Shown here: in pieces, positions 1 to 11,489 of the stretch | Position numbering within the stretch: the first letter of the stretch is position 1 | Layout: each line of letters starts with the position of its first letter | Assembly: GCF_002234375.1 (NCBI RefSeq) | Contig: NZ_NMQV01000012.1 | Span: 39,313 to 103,312 of the forward strand | Direction of reading: 5' to 3' | Length of the DNA stretch: 64,000 nt | Source: Pseudomonas fluvialis | GTDB taxonomy: Bacteria > Pseudomonadota > Gammaproteobacteria > Pseudomonadales > Pseudomonadaceae | Notes under the pieces: generated by a model | Told to the model about the DNA's origin: nothing | The model's database searches: none | What the model saw: the letters and a program-made list of their open reading frames with translations, nothing else | Translations under genes and position numbers: made by a program

Positions 1-2947
<2,947 letters not shown>

Positions 2948-2952
2948 TCACA

Positions 2953-2972
2953 CTCGGCGCTTCGGCGCCGAG
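2953..2972 (+). other. UUCG-capped hairpin in the leuS-lptE gap
   Basis: A perfect 8-bp inverted repeat (CTCGGCGC / GCGCCGAG) encloses a TTCG tetraloop just after the leuS stop. No T-run follows, so it does not look like an efficient intrinsic terminator. It may stabilise the upstream message or mildly attenuate read-through into lptE. Confidence 0.5.
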
Positions 2973-2992
2973 GTACCCAAGGGGAAAACACC

Positions 2993-3610
2993 ATGATGAA
3001 ACGGAATCTGTTGGTCATCGGCCTGGCCACCCTGCTCGGCGCGTGCGGCTTCCAGCTGCGCGGCGTGGGCTCGGGCGAGTTTGCACTCAAGGAACTGGCC
3101 CTGGATGCCCGCAACAGCTACGGCGAGACCACCCGCCTGACCGAAGCGCAACTGCAAGGCTACGGCGTGCGCCTGCACGCCGGCGCCCCCTACAAGCTGG
3201 TGCTGGTTCGCGAAGAAGAGAAACAGCGTACCGCCAGCTACACCGGTTCGGTGCGTAGCGCCGAATACGAACTCAACCGTACCCTCGACTACCAGATCCG
3301 CGGCAGCAAGAACCTGCTGTTGCTGGAAGACCAGGCCAGCGTACAAAAAATCTACCTGCACGATGGCAGCAACCTGATCGGCTCCGACCAGGAAGCCAGC
3401 CAGCTGCGCGACGAAATGCGCGCCGAACTGGTCCAGCAACTGGTCATGCGTCTGCAGCGCCTGACCCCGGCGCAGCTTGACCAGCTGCAAGCCGATGCCG
3501 AAGCGCGCCTGCGCGCCGAGCAGGAAGCCCTGGAAGCGGCCCGCAAGGCCGAAGCCGAGGCCACCGCGCCGCAACAGTCGCCGCTGCAACTGCCGCTGCA
3601 ACTGCGCTGA
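2993..3610 (+). CDS. lptE: LPS-assembly lipoprotein LptE
   Basis: Outer-membrane lipoprotein of 205 residues that plugs the LptD barrel and takes part in delivering lipopolysaccharide to the cell surface. A signal peptide ends in the lipobox LGAC with Cys18 as the lipidated residue, followed by GFQLRG, the typical start of mature LptE/RlpB. The C-terminal third is a charged, Ala/Glu-rich helix and a Pro/Leu/Gln tail. The AGGGGA ribosome binding site sits about 8 bases before the ATG at 2993; a second ATG directly follows at 2996 and cannot be excluded. It lies between leuS and holA, as in other pseudomonads. Confidence 0.94.
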   Translation: MMKRNLLVIGLATLLGACGFQLRGVGSGEFALKELALDARNSYGETTRLTEAQLQGYGVRLHAGAPYKLVLVREEEKQRTASYTGSVRSAEYELNRTLDYQIRGSKNLLLLEDQASVQKIYLHDGSNLIGSDQEASQLRDEMRAELVQQLVMRLQRLTPAQLDQLQADAEARLRAEQEALEAARKAEAEATAPQQSPLQLPLQLR

Positions 3611-3615
3611 CGGGA

Positions 3616-3636
3616 CGGGCCGCGTCAAGCGGCCCG
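3616..3636 (+). other. Hairpin in the lptE-holA gap
   Basis: An 8-bp perfect inverted repeat (CGGGCCGC / GCGGCCCG, loop GTCAA) fills most of the 33-base gap and ends 7 bases before the holA ATG. There is no T-run. It could hide the translation start region of holA or protect the lptE message end. Confidence 0.45.
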
Positions 3637-3643
3637 CTACGCG

Positions 3644-4672
3644 ATGAAACTCAACCCCGCGCAACTCGGCAAACACCTGCAAGGCGCGCTCGCCCCCGTC
3701 TACGTGGTCAGTGGCGATGAACCCCTGCTCTGCCAGGAGGCCTGCGACGCCATTCGCCAGGCGGCCCGCCAGCAGGGCTTCAGCGAGCGCCAGGTGCTGC
3801 ATGCCGAAGCCGGCTTCGACTGGGGCCAGCTCTACGAAGCGGGCGCCAGCCTGTCGTTGTTTGCCGAAAAGCGCCTGATCGAACTGCGCATCGCCAACGG
3901 CAAACCCGGCGACAAGGGTGCCAGCGCCCTGCTCGACTACCTGCAACGCCCCGCCGAAGACACCCTGCTGCTGATCAGCTTGCCCAAGCTCGACGGCAGC
4001 ACACAGAAAAGCAAATGGGCCAAGGCACTGATCGACGGCGCGCACAGCCAGTTCCTGCAAATCTGGCCGGTGGACAGCAGCCAGCTGCCCGGCTGGATTC
4101 GCCAGCGCCTGGCCCAGGCCGGCCTGGCCGCCAGCCCCGAAGCCCTGGAGCTGATCAGCGCCCGCGTGGAAGGCAACCTGCTGGCCGCCGCCCAGGAAAT
4201 CGAAAAGCTCAAACTGCTCGCCGACGGCCAGCAGGTGGACGTCGACACCGTGCAGGCCAGCGTTGCCGACAGCGCACGCTTTGACGTCTTCGGCCTCACC
4301 GATGCCGTGCTCAACGGCCAGGCCGGGCACGCCCTGCGCATGCTGCAGGGGTTGCGCGGCGAAGGCGTGGAAGCCCTGTTCATCCTTGCCATGCTGGTCC
4401 GTGAACTGCGCCAACTGGCCAGCCTGGCCGAGCAGCACGCGCAGGGCGTCAGCTTGGAAAAAGCCTTTGCCAGCGCCCGCCCGCCGATCTGGGACAAACG
4501 CAAGCCGCTGTACAGCAAGGCGCTGCAACGCAGCCCCAGCAATTACTGGCGCCCCCTGCTAAGCCTGGCCCAGCAGATCGATGCCCAGGCCAAGGGCCAG
4601 GCCCCCGGTGACGCCTGGCAAAGCCTGGCCAGCCTGTGTCTGCAGATGGCCGGACAAAAACTGCGCCTATAA
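3644..4672 (+). CDS. holA: DNA polymerase III subunit delta
   Basis: Clamp-loader subunit of 342 residues that opens the beta sliding clamp during DNA replication. The N-terminal MKLNPAQLGKHLQ and YVVSGDEPLLCQEA segments are characteristic, as is the later VEGNLLAAAQEIEKL region (about residues 178-192). Length agrees with the roughly 340 residues usual in Pseudomonas. The ATG at 3644 follows the lptE stop by 33 bases, so the two genes are probably cotranscribed. Its place directly after lptE matches P. aeruginosa gene order. Confidence 0.97.
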   Translation: MKLNPAQLGKHLQGALAPVYVVSGDEPLLCQEACDAIRQAARQQGFSERQVLHAEAGFDWGQLYEAGASLSLFAEKRLIELRIANGKPGDKGASALLDYLQRPAEDTLLLISLPKLDGSTQKSKWAKALIDGAHSQFLQIWPVDSSQLPGWIRQRLAQAGLAASPEALELISARVEGNLLAAAQEIEKLKLLADGQQVDVDTVQASVADSARFDVFGLTDAVLNGQAGHALRMLQGLRGEGVEALFILAMLVRELRQLASLAEQHAQGVSLEKAFASARPPIWDKRKPLYSKALQRSPSNYWRPLLSLAQQIDAQAKGQAPGDAWQSLASLCLQMAGQKLRL

Positions 4673-4743
4673 GGCCTCCCCACATCGCGCAACAGGCGTA
4701 TGCTTGCCCCGCCCACTCCGGGCATTGGCAAGAGGATCCCGCC

Positions 4744-4899
4744 ATGGCGAAAAAAACCCGCAAGACCAACCAGGCCAAATCCCTGGTCGCCCAGCCACTG
4801 TTCCGCTGTCGACAGGAACGCCCGGCCAAGGGCAAAGGCAGCTACCGCCGCGAAACCTCCCAGCGAACCTGGGAGGTTTCTTGTTTTAGGGCTGCCTGA
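4744..4899 (+). CDS. arfA: Alternative ribosome-rescue factor A, frame crossed by a terminator
   Basis: Small basic protein (51 codons before the stop) recognised from PLFRCRQERPAKGKGSYRRE, which matches the PLFRxR...KGKGSY core of ArfA. ArfA enters the empty A site of ribosomes stalled on messages without a stop codon and recruits RF2 to free them, as a backup to tmRNA. The start at 4744 has AAGAGGA a few bases upstream. From codon 37 on, the frame is formed by a perfect inverted repeat plus T-run (4852-4887), so most transcripts should end before the in-frame stop. In known ArfA genes this makes the protein a product of a non-stop mRNA, tagged by tmRNA when tmRNA works and released only when it fails. 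Confidence 0.88.
   Translation: MAKKTRKTNQAKSLVAQPLFRCRQERPAKGKGSYRRETSQRTWEVSCFRAA
4852..4887 (+). terminator. Intrinsic terminator inside arfA
   Basis: A perfect 12-bp stem (GAAACCTCCCAG at 4852-4863 paired with CTGGGAGGTTTC at 4869-4880), loop CGAAC, is followed directly by TTGTTTT (4881-4887). This is a textbook rho-independent terminator, yet it lies wholly within the arfA reading frame, which continues 12 bases beyond it to its stop. Released transcripts would end around the Cys-Phe codons with no stop codon. Confidence 0.93.
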
Positions 4900-4978
4900 A
4901 CAGCCTCTGCGCTGCCGTCTGGCGCGCCGGCATGCTAAGGTTGGCGCCTCCAGCCCATGCCATGAGTTACCCGCACCA

Positions 4979-6262
4979 ATGCCCTACCCCGCCGCTCCCG
5001 CACGCCTGGCTTGCCTGCTGCTCGGCTCCCTGCTCAGCCTGTGCGCCTGCGCCGAAGCCGGCAAAACCGTCCTGCAGTCCAACGCAGCGGGTACCGCGCT
5101 CGTCTCCCCCAGCACCGCCAGCCCAGACGATGCCAGCCAGAGCACACTGAGCTTCGCGCAATGGCGCGAAGCCTTCCGTAGTCGCGCCTTGGCCAGCGGC
5201 CTGCCGGCCAGCCTGCTGCACAGCGCGCTGGACGATCTGCAACCCGACCCTGCGGTCCTCAAGGCCGACAGCAGCCAGCCGGAATTCAGCCGCCCCGTGT
5301 GGGCTTACCTGGACAGCGCGCTGGCCAACAGCCGGGTACGCCAAGGGCAACGCCTGATGGCGCTGCACGTCAATGCCCTGCAGGCCATCGAACAACGTTA
5401 TGGGGTCGAGCGTCAGATCCTGGTTGCGGTATGGGGCATGGAGAGTGACTTTGCCCGCTTCATGGGCAACCAGTCGGTGATCCGCTCGCTAGCAACCCTC
5501 GCCCACCATGGCCGCCGCCCGCAATTTGCCGAGGAGCAGCTGCTGGCCGCCCTGCAAATCCTCCACAGCGGCGATATCAGCCTGGCCGAGATGCGCGGCT
5601 CGTGGGCCGGCGCCATGGGCCAGACACAGTTCATGCCGACCACCTACCTGAGCCATGCGGTGGATTTCGATGGCGACGGCAAGCGCGACCTGTGGCACTC
5701 CAGCAGCGACGCGCTGGCTTCTGCGGCGCACTACCTGCAGGCTTCCGGCTGGCAGCGGGGGCAGCGCTGGGGCTTTGAAGTCAGCCTGCCGAACCACTTC
5801 GACTACGCCCTGGCCGACGACAGTCTGCGCTTGAGTCTTGCCGAATGGGCGCAACGTGGCGTGCAGCTGCCGCCCGCTGGCGACCTTCAGCTGCGCGCCA
5901 GCCTGATCCTGCCCGCCGGTCATCGCGGCCCAGCCTTCCTGGTGATGGACAACTTCCGCGCCATCCTGCGCTACAACAACTCGACCAGCTACGGCCTGGC
6001 CATCGGCCTGCTCAGCGACGCCCTGCTCGGCCGCCCTGGCGTACGCGCCAGCTGGCCGCGCAGCGACCAGCCACTCAGCCGCAGCCAGCGCATCGGCCTA
6101 CAGGAAGCCCTGCAGGCGCGCGGCTACAACCCCGGCCCGGCAGACGGCATCATCGGCGCCAATACCCGCCGGGCAATCCGCGCCTATCAACAAAGCCTCG
6201 GCTGGCCCGCCGACGGCTACCCCGACCTGCGCCTGCTCGAAGAGCTGCAGAAACAACCCTGA
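4979..6262 (+). CDS. sltB3: Lytic murein transglycosylase, SltB3-like, with peptidoglycan-binding domain
   Basis: Periplasmic or lipid-anchored enzyme of 427 residues that cleaves the MurNAc-GlcNAc bond of peptidoglycan, forming 1,6-anhydro ends. The N-terminus is a signal peptide (LLLGSLLSLCACAEAG); the LCAC stretch could act as a lipobox. The MltB-type catalytic domain has the acid Glu155 in WGMESDF, then GSWAGAMGQTQFMPTTY and a DGDGKRD segment. A peptidoglycan-binding domain 1 occupies about residues 365-427 (ALQARGYNPGPADGIIG). The order holA-...-transglycosylase is like P. aeruginosa, where SltB3 (PA3992) lies near holA. The start at 4979 gives the intact signal peptide. Confidence 0.88.
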   Translation: MPYPAAPARLACLLLGSLLSLCACAEAGKTVLQSNAAGTALVSPSTASPDDASQSTLSFAQWREAFRSRALASGLPASLLHSALDDLQPDPAVLKADSSQPEFSRPVWAYLDSALANSRVRQGQRLMALHVNALQAIEQRYGVERQILVAVWGMESDFARFMGNQSVIRSLATLAHHGRRPQFAEEQLLAALQILHSGDISLAEMRGSWAGAMGQTQFMPTTYLSHAVDFDGDGKRDLWHSSSDALASAAHYLQASGWQRGQRWGFEVSLPNHFDYALADDSLRLSLAEWAQRGVQLPPAGDLQLRASLILPAGHRGPAFLVMDNFRAILRYNNSTSYGLAIGLLSDALLGRPGVRASWPRSDQPLSRSQRIGLQEALQARGYNPGPADGIIGANTRRAIRAYQQSLGWPADGYPDLRLLEELQKQP

Positions 6263-6268
6263 AGGTGT

Positions 6269-6294
6269 CGCTGCCCCGCAAACAGGGCAGCGTT
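6269..6294 (+). terminator. Hairpin between convergent sltB3 and acyl-CoA dehydrogenase genes
   Basis: CGCTGCCC at 6269-6276 pairs with GGGCAGCG at 6285-6292 across an 8-base loop; only TT follows on the plus strand. It lies in the 42-base gap between two converging genes, where a shared terminator is expected, but the T-run is poor. Confidence 0.5.
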
Positions 6295-6304
6295 CAGCGG
6301 CTCA

Positions 6305-7954
6305 TTACCCCCACTGCGGCGCGCTGCGCGCCAGCAGGGCGGGTACGTCCACGCCGCGCGGCAGGGTGCCGTAGGCATGCCCATGACGCTCCAGGCGGCT
6401 GAGGATGAAGGCGTCGCTGACCGTGTTGTTGCCGGCTTCCAGGAGCAGCTTGGCCTGCAGCGCCACGGCCACGTCCTCGGTGATCTGCCGGGCGCGGTAC
6501 TGGATATCCTCGCGGTCATGGAAGTCGCGCTTGATGCCCTCGATCTGCCGCTTCAGGCGGGCATCGCCATGGCCATCGCCCAGCTCGGCAAACAGCGCAT
6601 CGAGCACACCCGGCTCCTTGTGCAGCGCGCGCAGCACATCCAGGCACTGCACGTTGCCCGAGCCTTCCCAGATCGAGTTGACCGGCGCTTCGCGGTACAG
6701 CCGCGGCAGGATGGTTTCCTCGACATAGCCGGCGCCCCCCAGGCACTCGCTGGCTTCGGCGATCATTTCCGGGGCGCGCTTGCAGATCCAGTACTTGCCG
6801 ATGGCGGTAACCAGCCGGCTGAAATGTGCCTGCTGCGGGTCCTGCTGGTTATCCAGCGCATGTCCCATGCGCAGGCTGAGCGCCAGCGCGGCCTCGCTTT
6901 CCAGGGCCAGGTCGGCCAGCACGTTCTGCATCAGCGGTTGCTCGGCCAGGCGCTTGCCGCCCACCTGGCGATGCTGGCAATGGTGGATGGCCTGGGTCAG
7001 CGCCTGGCGCATCAGGCTGCTTGAGCCGACCATGCAGTCGAAGCGGGTCATCGCGACCATTTCGATAATGGTCGCTACCCCACGGCCTTCCTCGCCGACC
7101 ATCCAGGCCAGCGCACCGCGATACTCCACTTCGCTGGAGGCATTCGCCCAGTTGCCCAGCTTGTTCTTCAGGCGCTGCACATAGAACTGGTTGCGCGTTC
7201 CATCCGGGCGGTGACGCGGCAGCAGGAAGCAGGACAACCCCTGGTCGGTCTGCGCCAGGGTGAGGAAGGCGTCGCACATCGGTGCCGAGCAGAACCACTT
7301 GTGGCCAATCAGCTCGTAGGCCTGGCCCGGGCCGGCAGCCCCCACCGGATAGGCACGCGTGGTGTTGGCACGCACGTCGGTACCGCCCTGTTTCTCGGTC
7401 ATGGCCATACCAATGGTGACCCCGGCTTTCTCGCTGGCCGGTACATTACGCGGGTCGTACTGGGTCGCCAGTACCTTGGGCAGCCAGAATTCGGCCAGCT
7501 CGGGCTGCTGGCGGATCACCGGCACGGCAGCGAAGGTCATGGTCAGCGGGCAGCCACTGGCCGCTTCGACCTGGCTATGCAGGTAGGTCAGGCCGGCCCG
7601 CGCGACATGCGCGCCGGGCTGCGGCTGAGTCCACGGCAACGAGGTCAGGCCATGCTCGATGGCGGTGCGCATCAGCTCGTGGTAGGCCGGATGAAAATCC
7701 ACCATATCGATGCGCTGGCCGTAGCGGTCATGGGTACGAAATTGCGGCTTGTGCTCATTGGCCAGGAAGCCGGCCTGTAGTAGCGGACCACCGGCCAGGG
7801 CGCCGTAGGCATGCAGGCGGGCCTCCGCCCAGCCAGCCTGGTAACGGCGCAGCCATTCCTGCAAAGGCAGGTCGATGGCATACAGGTTGGCGCCATCCAG
7901 CGGCGGCACCTGGTTGAACACCTCGTGGGTCTCGGCATAGGACTGCGGATTCAT
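6305..7954 (-). CDS. AidB-like acyl-CoA dehydrogenase
   Basis: FAD-dependent acyl-CoA dehydrogenase family protein of 549 residues. The AidB signatures MAMTEKQGGTDVRANTTRA and RLYREAPVNSIWEGSGNVQC are clear, and the length matches AidB (about 540). In E. coli AidB binds DNA and FAD, is induced in the adaptive response to alkylation, and has weak isovaleryl-CoA dehydrogenase activity; the true substrate is unclear. Here the gene starts with ATGA overlapping the stop of a TetR-family regulator, so the two form a regulator-enzyme operon. A TetR repressor plus acyl-CoA dehydrogenase suggests control by an acyl-CoA or fatty acid rather than by alkylation damage; that part is inference. Confidence 0.88.
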   Translation of the reverse strand: MNPQSYAETHEVFNQVPPLDGANLYAIDLPLQEWLRRYQAGWAEARLHAYGALAGGPLLQAGFLANEHKPQFRTHDRYGQRIDMVDFHPAYHELMRTAIEHGLTSLPWTQPQPGAHVARAGLTYLHSQVEAASGCPLTMTFAAVPVIRQQPELAEFWLPKVLATQYDPRNVPASEKAGVTIGMAMTEKQGGTDVRANTTRAYPVGAAGPGQAYELIGHKWFCSAPMCDAFLTLAQTDQGLSCFLLPRHRPDGTRNQFYVQRLKNKLGNWANASSEVEYRGALAWMVGEEGRGVATIIEMVAMTRFDCMVGSSSLMRQALTQAIHHCQHRQVGGKRLAEQPLMQNVLADLALESEAALALSLRMGHALDNQQDPQQAHFSRLVTAIGKYWICKRAPEMIAEASECLGGAGYVEETILPRLYREAPVNSIWEGSGNVQCLDVLRALHKEPGVLDALFAELGDGHGDARLKRQIEGIKRDFHDREDIQYRARQITEDVAVALQAKLLLEAGNNTVSDAFILSRLERHGHAYGTLPRGVDVPALLARSAPQWG

Positions 7955-8592
7955 GATTGGCTCTCCAGGATCGACAGATCGGCGCCCAAGGCGCTTAGAC
8001 AGAAATGGCTGACGCTGTGGCTCAACAGCGCCAGTTGCGCGTCGGCGCGGGGGTGTTCCTGATGCGGTGCCAGCGGCCCGACCAGCGCCTCGGCAATCGC
8101 GCCGACCAGGCAGGCAGCGGTGATGCGCAGTGCCGGGTAATGAAACTGGCCGGCGGCACGCCCCTGCTCCAGCAACTGCTCGAACAGCCCGGCATAGGCT
8201 TGGCGATAACGCAGGCGCTGGTGATCGACCGCCTCTTCCACCGGCTCGGCAATCAGCGCAAAGGCCAGACGCCGGCTGTGCCAGGCACGCGCGGCGAACA
8301 GCCGCAGGCCATCGCGCAGGCGCTCTGCGGGGCTGCCCGGGCCTTGCAATACCGCACCCAGGGCATCGATCTCGCGCTGACTGGCCAAGGCAAACACCTC
8401 GGCGGACAACTCGCCCTTGTTGGCGAAATGCCGGTACAGGCTGCCCGTGGCAATCCCCGCATCCTCGGCCAGCGCCTGCATGGTCAGGGCGGCAAAACCG
8501 CCCTGCACCACCCGCTGCAGGGCACAGCCAAGGATGTGCTGGCGCAGCTGTTGGTCACGGTCAAGGCGCTGCGGCGTGGTGCGATAAGCCAT
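7951..8592 (-). CDS. TetR/AcrR-family transcriptional regulator
   Basis: Regulator of 213 residues. The N-terminal helix-turn-helix covers about residues 15-62 (ALTMQALAEDAGIATGSLYR then HFANKGEL), the classic TetR signature. The C-terminal ligand-binding half is not assignable to a subfamily by eye. The stop overlaps the start of the AidB-like gene (shared 7951-7954), so the two are translationally coupled. A perfect palindrome 29 bases upstream of its start (8621-8638) is the likely operator, implying autoregulation and control of the downstream dehydrogenase. Confidence 0.92.
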   Translation of the reverse strand: MAYRTTPQRLDRDQQLRQHILGCALQRVVQGGFAALTMQALAEDAGIATGSLYRHFANKGELSAEVFALASQREIDALGAVLQGPGSPAERLRDGLRLFAARAWHSRRLAFALIAEPVEEAVDHQRLRYRQAYAGLFEQLLEQGRAAGQFHYPALRITAACLVGAIAEALVGPLAPHQEHPRADAQLALLSHSVSHFCLSALGADLSILESQS

Positions 8593-8620
8593 GATCTGAA
8601 TCCTGGTTCATTTGATAACC

Positions 8621-8638
8621 AGTGAATCAGCATTCACT
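8621..8638. promoter_or_regulatory. Palindromic operator candidate for the TetR regulator
   Basis: AGTGAAT (8621-8627) and ATTCACT (8632-8638) form a perfect inverted repeat with the 4-base spacer CAGC. It is in the promoter region of the TetR-aidB pair and upstream of divergent thiD (start 8764). Symmetry, size and position are those of TetR-family operators. Confidence 0.6.
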
Positions 8639-8763
8639 CCTTGGATAAAGCGACGATCCGGTCGGCACATATGACGCTTTGGCCATTTTCTGCCCAGCCT
8701 GCGACAGCGGCGCGCGCCCTGCGCCAAGCCCGCCGGCGCAGATTGGTGGTAAGCTTCGCCGCC

Positions 8764-9561
8764 ATGAACATGCAGCCTTCCCGTCCCGTTGTCCTCTGTC
8801 TGTCCGGCCACGATCCCTCCGGGGGCGCAGGCCTGCAGGCGGATATCGAAGCCCTGCTCGCCCAGGGCTGCCATGCCGCGCCGACCGTCACCGCGCTGAC
8901 CGTGCAGGACACAGTCAACGTCAGCGACTTCCGCGTGCTCGACCGCGACTGGGTACTCGCCCAGGCCCGTGCGGTGATCGCCGACCTGCCGGTCGCCGCG
9001 GTCAAGCTGGGCATGCTCGGCTCCGTCGAGATGGTCGATACCGTACTCGAACTGATGCAGGCGCTGCCCGGCGTACCGCTGGTCTGCGACCCAGTGCTAC
9101 GTGCCGGCGGCGGCGGCGCGCTGGGCAAGGACGACGTCGGCTATGCCATGCGCGAGCGCCTGCTGCCGATCGCCGCCGTCGTCACACCGAACCTGCCCGA
9201 GGCGCGCATCCTCGCCGAGCTGCCCGAGGGCAGTGCCGATGAGTGCGCCGAGAAACTCCTGCCGTTCTGCCAAAGCCTGCTGATCACCGGCGGGCATGGC
9301 GACGAGGAGCAGATCCACAACCGCCTGTACCTGCGCGATGGCAGCCGTCACGACTTCACCTGCGTGCGCCTGCCCGGCAGCTACCACGGCTCCGGCTGCA
9401 CCCTGGCCAGCACCCTGGCCGGGCGTCTGGCCCACGGTGAAGGCCTGGTCAGCGCGGTACGCACGGCGCTCGACTACACCTGGCGTACCCTGCGTGATGC
9501 CGAAGCGCCTGGACGCGGCCAGTTCGTACCGCGTCGCCTGCCACTGGACTTCTGTGGATGA
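8764..9561 (+). CDS. thiD: Hydroxymethylpyrimidine/phosphomethylpyrimidine kinase
   Basis: Thiamine-pathway kinase of 265 residues that phosphorylates HMP and then HMP-P to HMP-PP. The ribokinase-like fold is shown by [16 protein letters not shown] near the N-terminus, [12 protein letters not shown] in the middle, TPNLPEA, and the C-terminal anion-hole motif SYHGSGC with Cys212. The start at 8764 gives the usual family length. Its stop overlaps the ATG of thiE (ATGA), so both are translated from one message. No thiamine pyrophosphate riboswitch is visible in the 170 bases upstream. Confidence 0.96.
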   Translation: MNMQPSRPVVLCLSGHDPSGGAGLQADIEALLAQGCHAAPTVTALTVQDTVNVSDFRVLDRDWVLAQARAVIADLPVAAVKLGMLGSVEMVDTVLELMQALPGVPLVCDPVLRAGGGGALGKDDVGYAMRERLLPIAAVVTPNLPEARILAELPEGSADECAEKLLPFCQSLLITGGHGDEEQIHNRLYLRDGSRHDFTCVRLPGSYHGSGCTLASTLAGRLAHGEGLVSAVRTALDYTWRTLRDAEAPGRGQFVPRRLPLDFCG

Positions 9562-10193
9562 ACGCGCCGCTGCGCGGCTTGTACGCCATCACCGACAGCC
9601 AGTTGCTGGCCGATGGCCGCCTGCTGCCCTATGTCCGGGCGGCGCTGCATGGCGGTGCACGCCTGCTGCAATACCGTGACAAGTCCGCCGATGCGCAACG
9701 CCGCCTGGCCGAAGCCACGGCGCTGGCCGAACTGTGCGCCGAGTATGGCGCACAGCTGATCATCAACGATGACCTGGAACTGGCCGCACAGCTCGGTGTG
9801 GGCCTGCACCTCGGTCAGGGCGATGGCTCGCTGGCCGCCGCGCGCACCCGCCTTGGCCCGCAGGCCCTGCTCGGCGCCACCTGCCATGCCAGCCTGGCGC
9901 TGGCCGAGCAGGCCCGCGATGCCGGTGCCAGCTACCTGGCATTCGGGCGTTTCTTCACCTCGCAGACCAAACCCGGCGCGCCCAGCGCCAGCCTGGCACT
10001 GCTGGAGCAGGCGCGCCGCCGCTTCAGCCTGCCGCTCACCGCCATTGGCGGGGTCAGCCTGGATAACGCCGGCAGCCTGCTGGCCAGCGGCGCCGACCTG
10101 CTGGCGGTGGTCCACGCACTGTTTGCCGCTCCCGACGCCACAGAAGTCGAGCGCCGCGCGCACGCCTTCACATCCCTGTTTACCTGTTCCTGA
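9558..10193 (+). CDS. thiE: Thiamine-phosphate synthase
   Basis: TIM-barrel enzyme of 211 residues that joins HMP-PP (from ThiD) with thiazole phosphate to give thiamine phosphate. Family motifs visible are QYRDKS (residues about 36-41), the [20 protein letters not shown] segment, the [14 protein letters not shown] loop, and AIGGV near the phosphate site. It overlaps thiD by four bases and is followed 15 bases later by hemL, so thiD, thiE and hemL are probably cotranscribed. Confidence 0.96.
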   Translation: MNAPLRGLYAITDSQLLADGRLLPYVRAALHGGARLLQYRDKSADAQRRLAEATALAELCAEYGAQLIINDDLELAAQLGVGLHLGQGDGSLAAARTRLGPQALLGATCHASLALAEQARDAGASYLAFGRFFTSQTKPGAPSASLALLEQARRRFSLPLTAIGGVSLDNAGSLLASGADLLAVVHALFAAPDATEVERRAHAFTSLFTCS

Positions 10194-10208
10194 TCAGAGA
10201 GCATGCCC

Positions 10209-11489
10209 ATGTCCCGTTCCGAAAGCCTGTTCGCCAACGCCCAGCAACACATCCCCGGCGGCGTCAATTCGCCGGTGCGCGCCTTCCGTGGCGTGGGCGG
10301 CACGCCGCTGTTCTTCAAGCATGCCCAGGGCGCTTACGTGATCGACGAAGACGACAAGCGCTACGTCGACTATGTCGGCTCCTGGGGGCCGATGATCCTC
10401 GGCCATGCGCATGCCGAGGTGCTCGACGCGGTACGCCGCCAGCTGGAGCACGGTTTGTCCTACGGCGCGCCGACCGCCCTGGAAGTGGAAATGGCCGACC
10501 TGGTCTGCGCCATCGTGCCGTCCATGGAGATGGTACGCATGGTCAGCTCCGGCACCGAAGCCACCATGAGCGCCATCCGCCTGGCGCGCGGCTATACCGG
10601 ACGTGACAACATCATCAAGTTCGAAGGCTGCTACCACGGCCACTCCGACAGCCTGCTGGTCAAGGCCGGCTCAGGTCTGCTGACCCAGGGTGTACCGGAC
10701 TCCGCCGGGGTGCCGGCCGACTTCGCCAAACACACCCTGACCCTGCCCTACAACGACCTGGCCGCCGTCGAGCAGACCCTTGCCGAGGCCGGCGACAGCG
10801 TGGCCTGTATCATCGTCGAGCCAGTCGCCGGCAACATGAACTGCGTACCGCCGGTCGCCGGCTTCCTCGAAGGGCTGCGCGCGGCCTGCGACAAGCACGG
10901 CGTGGTACTGATCTTTGACGAAGTGATGACCGGTTTCCGCGTGGCCCTCGGTGGTGCCCAGGCGCACTACGGGGTCACCCCGGACCTGTCGACCTTCGGC
11001 AAGATCATTGGCGGCGGCATGCCGGTTGGCTGCTTTGGCGGCAAGCGCGCGATCATGCAGTGCGTCGCCCCGCTCGGCCCGGTCTACCAGGCCGGCACCC
11101 TGTCGGGCAACCCGCTGGCCATGGCCGCCGGCCTGACCACCCTGCGCCTGATCAGCCGCCCCGGTTTCCACGCCGAGCTGAGCGACTACACCCGGCGCAT
11201 GCTCGCCGGCCTGCAGGAGCGCGCCAACGCGGCGGGCATCCCTTTCACCACCACCCAGGCGGGCGGCATGTTCGGCCTGTACTTCAATGAGCGGCCGCGT
11301 ATCAGCAGCTTTGCCGACGTCATGGCCAGCGACGTGGAACGCTTCCGGCGCTTCTTCCACCTCATGCTGGACGGCGGCGTGTACCTGGCACCCAGCGCCT
11401 TCGAGGCCGGCTTCACCTCCATTGCCCACGGCGACCACGAGCTGCAGCTGACCCTGGATGCTGCCGAGCGCGCCTTCGCCCAGCTATGA
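10209..11489 (+). CDS. hemL: Glutamate-1-semialdehyde 2,1-aminomutase
   Basis: PLP enzyme of 426 residues that converts glutamate-1-semialdehyde to 5-aminolevulinate, the committed precursor of haem. The PLP lysine is Lys265 in [23 protein letters not shown] near the start and [15 protein letters not shown] are also family hallmarks. Two in-frame ATGs exist (10203 and 10209). The AGAGAG ribosome binding site at 10196-10201 is properly spaced only from 10209, and MSRSESLF matches other Pseudomonas HemL, so 10209 is chosen. The stop overlaps the next gene by ATGA. Confidence 0.97.
   Translation: MSRSESLFANAQQHIPGGVNSPVRAFRGVGGTPLFFKHAQGAYVIDEDDKRYVDYVGSWGPMILGHAHAEVLDAVRRQLEHGLSYGAPTALEVEMADLVCAIVPSMEMVRMVSSGTEATMSAIRLARGYTGRDNIIKFEGCYHGHSDSLLVKAGSGLLTQGVPDSAGVPADFAKHTLTLPYNDLAAVEQTLAEAGDSVACIIVEPVAGNMNCVPPVAGFLEGLRAACDKHGVVLIFDEVMTGFRVALGGAQAHYGVTPDLSTFGKIIGGGMPVGCFGGKRAIMQCVAPLGPVYQAGTLSGNPLAMAAGLTTLRLISRPGFHAELSDYTRRMLAGLQERANAAGIPFTTTQAGGMFGLYFNERPRISSFADVMASDVERFRRFFHLMLDGGVYLAPSAFEAGFTSIAHGDHELQLTLDAAERAFAQL

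Noticed and set aside
8641..8763. Thiamine pyrophosphate riboswitch before thiD
   Set aside because: The conserved CUGAGA and related core elements of a THI element are not visible, and the leader is short.
10203..10208. Upstream ATG as hemL start
   Set aside because: Only 1 base would separate it from the AGAGAG ribosome site; the ATG at 10209 has proper spacing.
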